Assembly (NCBI GenBank): GCA_028714395.1
Contig: JAQTMJ010000029.1
Location: 1 to 8,127, forward strand
Source: Candidatus Iainarchaeum sp.
GTDB taxonomy: Archaea; Micrarchaeota; Micrarchaeia; Anstonellales; Bilamarchaeaceae
DNA: 8,127 nt
Direction: 5' to 3'
The position numbers were made by a program, and so were the translations under genes. Of the stretch, positions 1 through 4,573 are shown piece by piece. The notes beneath the pieces are model-generated. The model was not told the DNA's origin. It worked only from the letters and a program-made list of their open reading frames with translations, and did not search any database. Position 1 is the first letter of the stretch. Every line of letters begins with the position of its first letter.

Positions 1-37
1 GGGATGGGTCTCCGTATCAACACGGTTTATCTTAAAT

Positions 38-1255
38 TCATTGAGTAACGTGTATGGGTGTCCCGTAACTATCCCTCAATGTGCTTATTAGCCGCTTGTT
101 TAAGAGTAATGATTCAAGCTTAATAACTCTGTCTTTAAGTTCTTCGATATTGCTTATCACTCTTCCGCTATTCAGGTCGGTCCCACATCTTCCACAGTAA
201 TTCAGAGCTAGCGGGTTTTCCTCCTTGCATCTCTGGCAGGTTTTATGAGTGATTATTGCCTTGTCTTCTTCCTTGACTGCTCCGTATGTCCTCAACACAG
301 CACGCCTGACCTTCTCGTCAGAAAGGTGCAGGTAAGTCTTGGGCATATCGCTCCCTATTTCCCAGCCGAAATACTTGCAAAGTATCTGTTCGGTCATCCC
401 AGGCTCCGCCCCTAGCTCAGAGGCGCGGGAATGCCTGAAATTGTGGGGATTAATGGGTTTAGTAAAGAGGGGGATGCCCTGCTTTTTTCTATAATTGTTC
501 ATCTTGTCTACTACGACCTCAATGCGCCTTTTTATGCCAGCTTCTGCGAAGGGTCTTTTTGTCTCAGGAGATACCCAAAGGAACTCGTCATTCGCTTTTA
601 TCGGGTGCTCTTCCAGCCATCTTGCAACAAAAGAGGCGGCTTCCACGACAATAATCCTCCGCTGTCCAGTCTTGCCATCAGGAACGAACACGTCCAGCCC
701 TTCTGCTGCGAATGTGAGGTTAGCCTTCTTGATGGATACGAATTCCCCTATTCGCATTCCGCTCTCAAAAAGCAGATAGAGAATTGCCTTATCCAGAGTG
801 CTACCGAACTTCGCAATCTCTCTCAGTTCCTCCCTAGTGATTATTGGCTTGGAAGCTTGGCGCTCATTGCTTTTTGGCTGGTAAGACAGCAGTTTTCTCA
901 ATTCTTTATCAGCATAGACCAAACTGCGCTCGTTGCTCTTAATGAAGTTGTAGACGCTTCCTAGTAGCTTTATTGTATCCTTTTTTGTGGCAGGCATATA
1001 CCGGCTATGCTCAATAGCCAAAATGGCTTCGCGCAATGTTTCAAGGCTCTCAATGCTCTGGGATATGGTTGTACCTGTTGCTCTCTGGATTGTACCGAAG
1101 CATATATGATATTTGGTTATTCTGGTGTCTCCTATGCTCTTTCCGCCCGTCTGTATTTGGGCATCTTTCACGTATTTGAGGAATACTTCTTTGTCTTCGT
1201 TGCACCAGCTCGTTCGGTTAGCTTCCTTCACCCAATCAATCTCAGAATTATCCAT
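38..1255 (-). CDS. Tyrosine recombinase (integrase) with C-terminal zinc ribbon
   Basis: A 405-aa site-specific recombinase that would cut and rejoin DNA through a 3'-phosphotyrosine intermediate. Residues about 15-125 look like the helical core-binding domain. The catalytic domain spans about 137-325: box I Arg is R168 in SGMRIGEFVSI, the beta-hairpin Lys is K195 in GKTGQRR, H271/R274 form the HxxR of HNFRHSR, W298 sits at the usual His/Trp position, and Y308 in TYLHLS is the nucleophile. All key residues are present, so it looks active. After it comes a four-Cys zinc ribbon (C340, C343, C354, C357) and a Leu-rich, coiled-coil-like tail (368-388). Known family: archaeal XerA/phage-type integrases; the extra ribbon is seen in some archaeal members and its role here is inferred (DNA or partner binding). 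The ATG lies about 25 bases from a TATA-like box, suggesting a leaderless mRNA. With the adjacent divergent membrane protein it suggests an integrated element. It is unlikely to be the housekeeping Xer, which is shorter and lacks the ribbon. Confidence 0.9.
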   Translation of the reverse strand: MDNSEIDWVKEANRTSWCNEDKEVFLKYVKDAQIQTGGKSIGDTRITKYHICFGTIQRATGTTISQSIESLETLREAILAIEHSRYMPATKKDTIKLLGSVYNFIKSNERSLVYADKELRKLLSYQPKSNERQASKPIITREELREIAKFGSTLDKAILYLLFESGMRIGEFVSIKKANLTFAAEGLDVFVPDGKTGQRRIIVVEAASFVARWLEEHPIKANDEFLWVSPETKRPFAEAGIKRRIEVVVDKMNNYRKKQGIPLFTKPINPHNFRHSRASELGAEPGMTEQILCKYFGWEIGSDMPKTYLHLSDEKVRRAVLRTYGAVKEEDKAIITHKTCQRCKEENPLALNYCGRCGTDLNSGRVISNIEELKDRVIKLESLLLNKRLISTLRDSYGTPIHVTQ

Positions 1256-1276
1256 TATTCAATTACGAATAGAAAT

Positions 1277-1284
1277 TGTATATG
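1277..1284 (-). promoter_or_regulatory. TATA-like box of the integrase gene
   Basis: On the minus strand this reads CATATACA. Its centre is about 25 bases before the integrase ATG at 1255, and no Shine-Dalgarno site lies between, which fits a leaderless transcript. Assigned by sequence and spacing only. Confidence 0.4.
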
Positions 1285-1317
1285 GGCTTCGGCGAAAAAT
1301 TGTTATGGGCACGATAG

Positions 1318-1325
1318 TATTTTAA
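1318..1325 (+). promoter_or_regulatory. TATA-like box of the small membrane protein gene
   Basis: TATTTTAA about 33 bases before the ATG at 1355 would place the transcript start near 1346, leaving a very short leader. It shares the roughly 100-base spacer with the oppositely directed integrase promoter. Confidence 0.35.
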
Positions 1326-1354
1326 CCAAGAAAAGAGATAAATAATCGACAAAA

Positions 1355-1684
1355 ATGAACAGTAATTTTGGAGGAGGAACGAACAATGCGATGGAGGGGG
1401 TAGTGTATGGTGCAGTTTCTGCGGCATTTGTCGATATACTTGCCAACGCAGGCGTGATACCCGCTGAATGGATGCTTTTTTTCAACTTAGTTAACGGTTT
1501 GGCAACCATAGGTTTCCTTATGAAAATTCCCTCCTGGGGGGCAACGTATTTGCTTGGCTGGCTTTTTGGAATGTACATAATGCTACAATCTGGTCTTATG
1601 GGAATTGTAGACGTAATAGCATACTTTGTAATCCCACTTCTTTATGTGGGATATAAAATTTACTGCTTTATCACGGGCAATTAA
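1355..1684 (+). CDS. Small four-helix membrane protein, probable mobile-element cargo
   Basis: A 109-aa hydrophobic protein of unknown function. Four membrane segments are visible at about residues 15-32, 38-57, 61-78 and 82-103, with a Gly/Asn-rich N-terminus and no catalytic motif. The pattern LLGWLFGMYIMLQSG followed by a second hydrophobic stretch resembles small membrane proteins I recall from archaeal integrated elements; that recollection cannot be verified here. The ATG at 1355 suits the upstream TATA-like box. A second in-frame ATG at 1391 (M13) follows a GGAGGAGG purine run 13 bases upstream, so a form 12 residues shorter is possible. It is divergent from the integrase across a 99-base spacer, and the pair is more AT-rich than the eIF5A-ribosomal genes further right, which fits acquisition as a unit. 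It may be a superinfection-exclusion, toxin or virion membrane protein, but nothing in the sequence decides. Confidence 0.75.
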   Translation: MNSNFGGGTNNAMEGVVYGAVSAAFVDILANAGVIPAEWMLFFNLVNGLATIGFLMKIPSWGATYLLGWLFGMYIMLQSGLMGIVDVIAYFVIPLLYVGYKIYCFITGN

Positions 1685-1780
1685 GGCTTTGCATTTGAAA
1701 AAAGACCAAAGTCTACCACTCCGCCTTCATCTCGGCTGGGGCTAAAAACGTTTTTTAATTAAAGCTCTGGAAATAGCTCC
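1685..1780. other. Spacer with palindromic TATA element and small terminator-like hairpin
   Basis: This 96-base spacer holds no convincing ORF. At 1754-1763 is the self-complementary TTTAATTAAA, about 23 bases before the hydrolase ATG, consistent with a leaderless promoter. At 1702-1713 is AGAC-CAAA-GTCT; read leftward it is a 4-bp hairpin followed at once by six T (1698-1703), the look of a factor-independent terminator. A leftward RNA of about 40 nt could therefore start near 1737 from the palindromic box and end at the T-run. Evidence is positional only. Confidence 0.35.
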
Positions 1781-2335
1781 ATGAAGGTTTTCATTTTCCA
1801 TTGCTGGGGCGGGAATTCGCGCGACTGCTGGCGAGGCTGGCTCGCGGACGAATTGAAAAATGCCGGCGTGCAGGTAGTGGCTCCTGAATTTCCTGACACG
1901 ATGCACCCAAAAGCCGATGAATGGCTCAAGGAGGTGCGCAGGAACGTGGATAAATTTGATGAGGATTGGGTGCTGGTTTCACACAGCCTCGGCGGGCCTG
2001 CGATACTGCGGCTCCTGGAATCATTTGGGGAAAACGAACGCGTAAAAGCCGTGATAATGGTCGCTGCGTTCGCGAAAGAGCTGGGAATTCCGGAAATAGA
2101 AAACTTTGTCAAGGATGAATTCAATTGGGAAAAAATCAGAAAAGGCTCAAAAAAATTCATATTGATCAATTCGGACAACGACCCATACATAGAACTTGAG
2201 GAAGGAAAACGCGTGGCGCAGCTTCTTGGCGCGGAACTGATAGTTGAACATGGGGCGGGGCATATCAATGAAGGGGCCGGATTTACGAAATACCCCCGCG
2301 TGCTTGAACTCATCCTGAAGCAGAATCATCCGTAA
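1781..2335 (+). CDS. RBBP9/YdeN-family serine alpha/beta hydrolase
   Basis: A 184-aa single-domain cytosolic hydrolase, full length for the RBBP9/YdeN family (about 180-200 aa). It opens with the beta-strand KVFIFHCWGG, the HGxxG-like oxyanion region. The nucleophile elbow is SHSLGG with S69. The acid is most likely D134 in SDNDPYI (D132 is the alternative) and the base is H161 in GAGHINEGAG, where the family often has GHFN. The triad is complete, so activity is expected. Members are esterase-like enzymes, but substrates are largely unknown and none can be assigned here. The ATG has no clear Shine-Dalgarno site and lies about 23 bases after a TATA element, which fits a leaderless mRNA. It runs convergently into the 98-aa gene, the last 10 bases overlapping its stop region. 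It appears monocistronic. Confidence 0.88.
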   Translation: MKVFIFHCWGGNSRDCWRGWLADELKNAGVQVVAPEFPDTMHPKADEWLKEVRRNVDKFDEDWVLVSHSLGGPAILRLLESFGENERVKAVIMVAAFAKELGIPEIENFVKDEFNWEKIRKGSKKFILINSDNDPYIELEEGKRVAQLLGAELIVEHGAGHINEGAGFTKYPRVLELILKQNHP

Positions 2336-2622
2336 TAGTTCGGCGGCTTCTCCTTCTCTTCCTGCTTTATCTCTCCCCCGTAAATGCTCACTATTAGGTT
2401 ACGCACCTGGAGCTCCATGGTGCGCATGAGCCCGTGGAAAATCGCGAACGGAGTGTTTGACGGGTTTGCATTCCCGATTATCACCGTGTTCAGGGTTATG
2501 CTCTGCGGATTGCTCGGATTGGGCTTCCCGTCGCTGTAGGTGAGCACGCACTGGTAATGGTTGCCCGGAAGCTCCTTGCTGAAAAAATCCCTGAGCTTGC
2601 CTTCCAATTCTTTCGGATTCAT
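2326..2622 (-). CDS. Hypothetical protein, 98 aa
   Basis: A small soluble protein I do not recognise. Residues 1-20 are a charged helix-like start (MNPKELEGKLRDFFSKELPG). A possible alpha/beta core follows, with YQCVLTYSDG and an Asn/Pro/Ser-rich loop near 32-40, strands around SITLNTVIIG, and a longer helix at about 60-80. It ends in a charged, Pro-rich tail. It has one Cys, no metal-binding cluster and no membrane segment. Expression signals support it: GGGGTG at 2628-2633 five bases before the ATG, and a TATA-like element at 2652-2662 placing the transcript start just before that site. Its stop lies inside the last codons of the convergent hydrolase gene. No function is proposed. Confidence 0.72.
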   Translation of the reverse strand: MNPKELEGKLRDFFSKELPGNHYQCVLTYSDGKPNPSNPQSITLNTVIIGNANPSNTPFAIFHGLMRTMELQVRNLIVSIYGGEIKQEEKEKPPNYYG

Positions 2623-2767
2623 GTTAACACCCCGAAAGGTATTGGATGGAGAAATTTAAAAGAGCCTGTGTAGAAAAAATATTCAGATTTCCGAGATATA
2701 AAAATGCGGGAGTATACTCTGGATGGAAATAAAACAAGGCTGCGGTTAGGCAGCAAAAATAGTCAGA
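2623..2767. other. Intergenic region with outward promoters and a possible small RNA
   Basis: No long gene is present. At 2652-2662 is the TATA-like element of the leftward 98-aa gene. At 2696-2704 the plus strand has ATATAAAAA, a good TATA box that would start a rightward RNA near 2725. That RNA could form a hairpin (GCTGC 2739-2743 with GCAGC 2750-2754) and end in the T-rich tract from 2775. A 29-codon rightward ORF (2704-2793) begins upstream of the predicted start, so it is not supported as a product of this promoter. Confidence 0.35.
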
Positions 2768-2810
2768 TTATCTCTTTTTTCCTTTCTTCTTAGATTTCTT
2801 TTTTGCTGCC
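2749..2810. repeat. 11-bp perfect inverted repeat enclosing the micro-gene
   Basis: GGCAGCAAAAA at 2749-2759 is the exact reverse complement of TTTTTGCTGCC at 2800-2810. The right arm covers the first codons of the 14-codon ORF and the left arm lies just past its stop. A leftward transcript could thus fold with its start region paired to its 3' end. This could protect the RNA, hide the start, or act at DNA level. Confidence 0.6.
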
Positions 2811-2812
2811 AT
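2768..2812 (-). CDS. Candidate 14-aa lysine-rich microprotein
   Basis: The product would be MAAKKKSKKKGKKR: nine Lys, one Arg, no acidic residue. Length alone proves nothing, but the expression signals are in register. On the minus strand a TATATATAT box lies at 2846-2854, predicting a start near 2825. GGTGAT follows at 2818-2823, and five bases later comes the ATG, the same spacing as at eIF5A and eS24. An in-frame TGA at 2819-2821 closes the frame upstream, so it is not the tail of a longer gene. Such a peptide would bind nucleic acid or ribosomes non-specifically, like the Lys-rich tails of the eS24 and eS27 genes in this window; that is inference. Archaeal eL41 is also a tiny basic ribosomal protein but is longer and Arg-rich, so I do not assign it. 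Alternatively this is a leader or noncoding RNA. Confidence 0.42.
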   Translation of the reverse strand: MAAKKKSKKKGKKR

Positions 2813-2817
2813 CAGCA

Positions 2818-2854
2818 ATCACCGAATAAAAACTCGCACGAAATCTATATATAT
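2818..2854 (-). promoter_or_regulatory. TATA box and Shine-Dalgarno site of the 14-codon gene
   Basis: The TATA box is the run TATATATAT (2846-2854). The Shine-Dalgarno site GGTGAT is at 2818-2823, five bases before the ATG at 2812. Its distance from the TATA box (about 25-30 bases) leaves a leader of roughly 10 bases, as for the 98-aa gene. Confidence 0.5.
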
Positions 2855-2855
2855 G

Positions 2856-2903
2856 TTTGCGTGAAATTCGCGCAAAATCATGCGAAAATAAGTTTATGCG
2901 CAT
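2856..2903. promoter_or_regulatory. Cluster of GC-core palindromes upstream of the micro-gene promoter
   Basis: TTTGCG (2856-2861) and CGCAAA (2871-2876) form an inverted repeat with a 9-base spacer. ATGCGCAT (2896-2903) is a perfect palindrome, and ATGCGAAAA lies between them. They sit directly upstream of the TATA box at 2846-2854, where archaeal activators often bind. The repeated TGCG core on an AT-rich background looks like a regulator-binding region; no regulator is identified. Confidence 0.35.
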
Positions 2904-2931
2904 TTTTCTTTTCAAAAACCGGCGCATTTGG

Positions 2932-2938
2932 AAAAAAA
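2932..2938 (-). terminator. T7 terminator of tRNA-Ala
   Basis: Read leftward, the tRNA 3' end (discriminator at 2942) is followed by ATAA-like sequence and seven T, a typical archaeal oligo-T stop. Confidence 0.55.
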
Positions 2939-2941
2939 TTA

Positions 2942-3043
2942 TGGACTCAGGGGGATTTGCTTCTCCGTTCGAAAAGAACGAGGATTTCGCACCCCCAGCC
3001 TCTCGCACGCCAAGCGAGCGCTCTGCTGTTGAGCTATAAGCCC
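2942..3043 (-). tRNA. tRNA-Ala (anticodon GGC) with ~30-nt insertion in the T-loop
   Basis: All arms are visible on the minus strand. The acceptor GGGCTTA (3043-3037) pairs with TGAGTCC (2949-2943), giving G3:U70, the AlaRS identity pair, with A73 at 2942. The D-stem is GCTC/GAGC with loop AACAGCA. The anticodon stem is CTCGC/GCGAG with loop TTGGCGT, anticodon GGC at 3011-3009. The variable loop is AGGCT. The T-stem GGGGG (2996-2992) pairs with CCCCC (2954-2950), but 37 bases lie between where 7 are expected. The extra 30 fold into a hairpin (CGTTC with GAACG). Removing 30 bases gives a 72-nt tRNA with loop TGCGAAT or TGCAAAT, depending on the cut. The insertion is probably an intron at a noncanonical site, as known for ARMAN and Thermoproteales tRNAs, but I could not draw a standard bulge-helix-bulge. 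A15:U48 and G19:C56 are kept; position 18 is A and 55 is G. CCA is not encoded. It lies 35 bases downstream of the Sm-like gene. Confidence 0.85.
2955..2991 (-). other. Interrupted T-loop: hairpin insertion, probable noncanonical tRNA intron
   Basis: This segment occupies the T-loop of the tRNA-Ala. Its ends carry similar sequences, GCGAAAT (2990-2984) and GCAAAT (2960-2955), so the splice or insertion point cannot be fixed from sequence: several cuts give the same 7-base loop. The interior forms a 5-bp stem CGTTC/GAACG closed by TTTTC, extendable by G:U and A:U pairs with one mismatch or bulge. Confidence 0.6.
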
Positions 3044-3063
3044 ACGAATTCTGCAAAAAGCAG

Positions 3064-3070
3064 AAAAAAA
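3064..3070 (-). terminator. Oligo-T stop after the Sm-like gene
   Basis: Seven T in the leftward direction, nine bases past the Sm-like stop codon, next to a small CTGC-AAAAA-GCAG hairpin (3051-3063). It separates the Sm mRNA from the tRNA-Ala that begins at 3043. Confidence 0.45.
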
Positions 3071-3078
3071 TATGAAAA

Positions 3079-3303
3079 TCAGGACGGAGAGATGAAAACC
3101 ACGCTGTCGCCGCGCAGCAGCACGGTTCCAAGGCCCTTCTTTTCCTCTCCGTTCACGAACTGCTTCGCGTTCTCCAGCACGATGTTCATGTGCACATCGT
3201 AGGCAACCATGGTCCCCTGGAATTCCACTCCTCCCTTGAGCCCGATTATCACCGTGTTGTTCAGCGAACCGTTGAGCACGTCGAAAGGTCTTTTCTCTGG
3301 CAT
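3079..3303 (-). CDS. Sm-like archaeal protein (SmAP/Lsm)
   Basis: A 74-aa RNA-binding protein expected to form a six- or seven-membered ring that binds U-rich RNA and helps RNA processing and turnover. It is almost entirely one Sm fold: a short N-terminal helix region (PFDVLNGSLNN), the Sm1 motif at about 16-45 with DVHMN, whose Asp, His/Met and Asn line the RNA pocket, a short acidic/Gly linker (NGEEKKG), and the Sm2 motif GTVLLRGDSVVFISP (59-73) with the conserved RGD. Length is normal for the family. The start is supported by GGTGA at 3308-3312, four bases before the ATG, and by a TATA element (TTTAAAAATA, 3364-3373) that overlaps the stop of the preceding NYN gene. It therefore probably has its own promoter as well as possible read-through. 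AAGCTT occurs twice in the roughly 40-base leader and could form a small hairpin. Confidence 0.95.
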   Translation of the reverse strand: MPEKRPFDVLNGSLNNTVIIGLKGGVEFQGTMVAYDVHMNIVLENAKQFVNGEEKKGLGTVLLRGDSVVFISPS

Positions 3304-3363
3304 AGTTTCACCCTCAATAAAAAACTAAAGCTTCTAAGCTTCGTCTTTTTTCATCTCAATCAA

Positions 3364-3373
3364 TATTTTTAAA
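3364..3373 (-). promoter_or_regulatory. TATA box of the Sm-like gene
   Basis: TTTAAAAATA on the minus strand, overlapping the TAA stop of the NYN gene. It predicts a start near 3343 and a leader of about 40 bases before the Sm ATG. Confidence 0.5.
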
Positions 3374-3857
3374 CCTCGGCATTTTTTATGTGTTCCGCTG
3401 CGCCCTGGCCCGCAGGCTTCATGAGCACCACTATGTCTGCGGTGTTCCTCAGCGCAACCGAAAATGCAAGGTCCGAAGCGACTATTATGGCACCCCGCGC
3501 GTACTTCTTGGCTTTTCTCACCACCGGAGTGAAATCCGTGTCGCGCGTCATGAGCGCCAGCACGTCCGTGTCCTTGTCCATTATGTACTCCATGGCCTCT
3601 ATTGCCATTGTGACATCCACATCCCCGGTGGTTATCTCAACCTTGAAGCCCTGGTTCACCATGGCCTCTATGAGCTTGTCCGAAGCGTACTGGTCCAGGT
3701 AAATCTTGGCTATGCGTATGTCCCCGTATTTCTGGAGCTCCTTCTTCACTTCCCGCAAATCTATCCCAATCCCTTTCCTTATGCTGTTGGGCCCGTCTAT
3801 GAGGAGCACAATCTGCTTCCTCCTGCTCCTGCCCATGAGCCCGTCAAGAAGACCCAT
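3369..3857 (-). CDS. NYN-domain protein, TIGR00288/DUF88 (LabA-like) type, putative RNase
   Basis: A 162-aa protein that is essentially one NYN (PIN-like) domain. The hydrophobic strand QIVLLIDGPN (15-24) carries the first metal-binding Asp, D21, and the hallmark N24. D79 and D81 of TTGDVDVTMAIEA form the central acidic site, and RDTDFTPVV (105-113) brings D106 and D108. This set of Asp residues fits a Mg2+-dependent ribonuclease. Family members are thought to cut RNA, but the archaeal TIGR00288 group has no established substrate that I know of. The first ~14 residues are basic (GRSRRKQ). The gene follows TatD by 8 bases, and its Shine-Dalgarno site GGTGAT (3861-3866) begins on the last base of the TatD stop codon, so the two are probably translated from one mRNA. 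Pairing with TatD suggests nucleic-acid turnover (inference). Confidence 0.9.
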   Translation of the reverse strand: MGLLDGLMGRSRRKQIVLLIDGPNSIRKGIGIDLREVKKELQKYGDIRIAKIYLDQYASDKLIEAMVNQGFKVEITTGDVDVTMAIEAMEYIMDKDTDVLALMTRDTDFTPVVRKAKKYARGAIIVASDLAFSVALRNTADIVVLMKPAGQGAAEHIKNAEV

Positions 3858-3865
3858 TCCATCAC

Positions 3866-4573
3866 CTAGATGTTGAAAAATCCGGCCGCATTGCGGGCAG
3901 TCCGGGCTGCCACGACCCCCTTGTCCAGCGATTTCACTTCCGCGACGTAATCTATCGCGCGCTCGACATCGTAAAAAGTTCGTACAACATAGGGCGAATC
4001 AGTTTCAACAACTATACTCTCTAGCGCCAAACTGTTTATAATCTTTTTTCTTTCCTTGGAATGGAGCGGGGTGAAAGAGATGAGCGCGCCCAGGTCCAAA
4101 GCCTTCCCGGCTTCCTCCATGGTTCCGGAAAAGAAGTGCATCATTATCCCATTTGAGAATTTCCTTTCTTTCAATAAGTCAATTACCTTTCCCTCGGCAT
4201 CGCGCGAATGAATCACTATTGGAAGCTTCATCTCCTCTGCAAGCTCAAGCATGCGGTTGAAAACAATTTCCTCCTTTCTCACATCTTCGGAATTTTTCGC
4301 CCAGTGGAAATCAAGCCCTATCTCGCCTATCGCATTAGGCTTGTGCTTTTTTATCTCCTCAACCCATGAATCCAGTTTTTCCACCCCCTCCTTTATCGCC
4401 GTCTGAGGGGCTATCCCTAAAACATAAGGAATATTGTACTGCTTCGCGATTGCCGCGTTCTTTATGTTCGCGTAATGCGAATATCCCACCGTTACCGGAA
4501 GCCAGCCCGGTTTTATTTCAATATGCTTGTAGCAGTCCAGGTGCGCATGCGCGTCTATTATCGGAAGGGTCAT
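3866..4573 (-). CDS. TatD-family metal-dependent hydrolase
   Basis: A 235-aa amidohydrolase-type TIM barrel; family proteins act as metal-dependent DNases or 3' exonucleases. The metal ligands are all visible: H9 and H11 in DAHAHLD, E84 in GEIGLDFHW, H122 in IVIHSRDA, H146 in MHFFSG and D192 in VETDSPY. It is slightly shorter than the usual ~255-265 aa, mainly in the first third. The frame stays open upstream to 4984, but the start is placed at 4573 because TatD proteins begin just before the HxH strand and the upstream stretch is antisense-free shadow of the 534-aa gene. This ATG overlaps that gene's stop as ATGA, a strong sign of translational coupling. The NYN gene follows 8 bases later. 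The exact substrate is not determined by the sequence. Confidence 0.92.
   Translation of the reverse strand: MTLPIIDAHAHLDCYKHIEIKPGWLPVTVGYSHYANIKNAAIAKQYNIPYVLGIAPQTAIKEGVEKLDSWVEEIKKHKPNAIGEIGLDFHWAKNSEDVRKEEIVFNRMLELAEEMKLPIVIHSRDAEGKVIDLLKERKFSNGIMMHFFSGTMEEAGKALDLGALISFTPLHSKERKKIINSLALESIVVETDSPYVVRTFYDVERAIDYVAEVKSLDKGVVAARTARNAAGFFNI

Noticed and set aside
1..37. Possible attachment site or gene end left of the integrase.
   Set aside because: No tRNA fragment and no repeat shared with 1685-1780 was seen; too short to call.
431..964. 177-codon open frame on the plus strand.
   Set aside because: It is the antisense shadow of the integrase, whose catalytic residues are all in place.
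1704..1737. Minus strand reads GCCGAGATG...GCGGAGTGGTAGAC, resembling the 5' part of bacterial tRNA-Leu.
   Set aside because: Three extra bases break the D-arm, the D-stem does not pair, no anticodon arm follows and no matching 3' acceptor is nearby. Probably coincidence or a decayed fragment.
2966..2973. TTCGAAC inside the tRNA-Ala insertion looks like a canonical T-loop.
   Set aside because: The five bases on either side do not pair as a T-stem, while the outer GGGGG/CCCCC do, so this is the insertion's hairpin loop.
2790..3131. Open frames of 113 and 60 codons on both strands across the tRNA region.
   Set aside because: They run through the tRNA-Ala and the Sm-like 3' end and have no family features or start signals.
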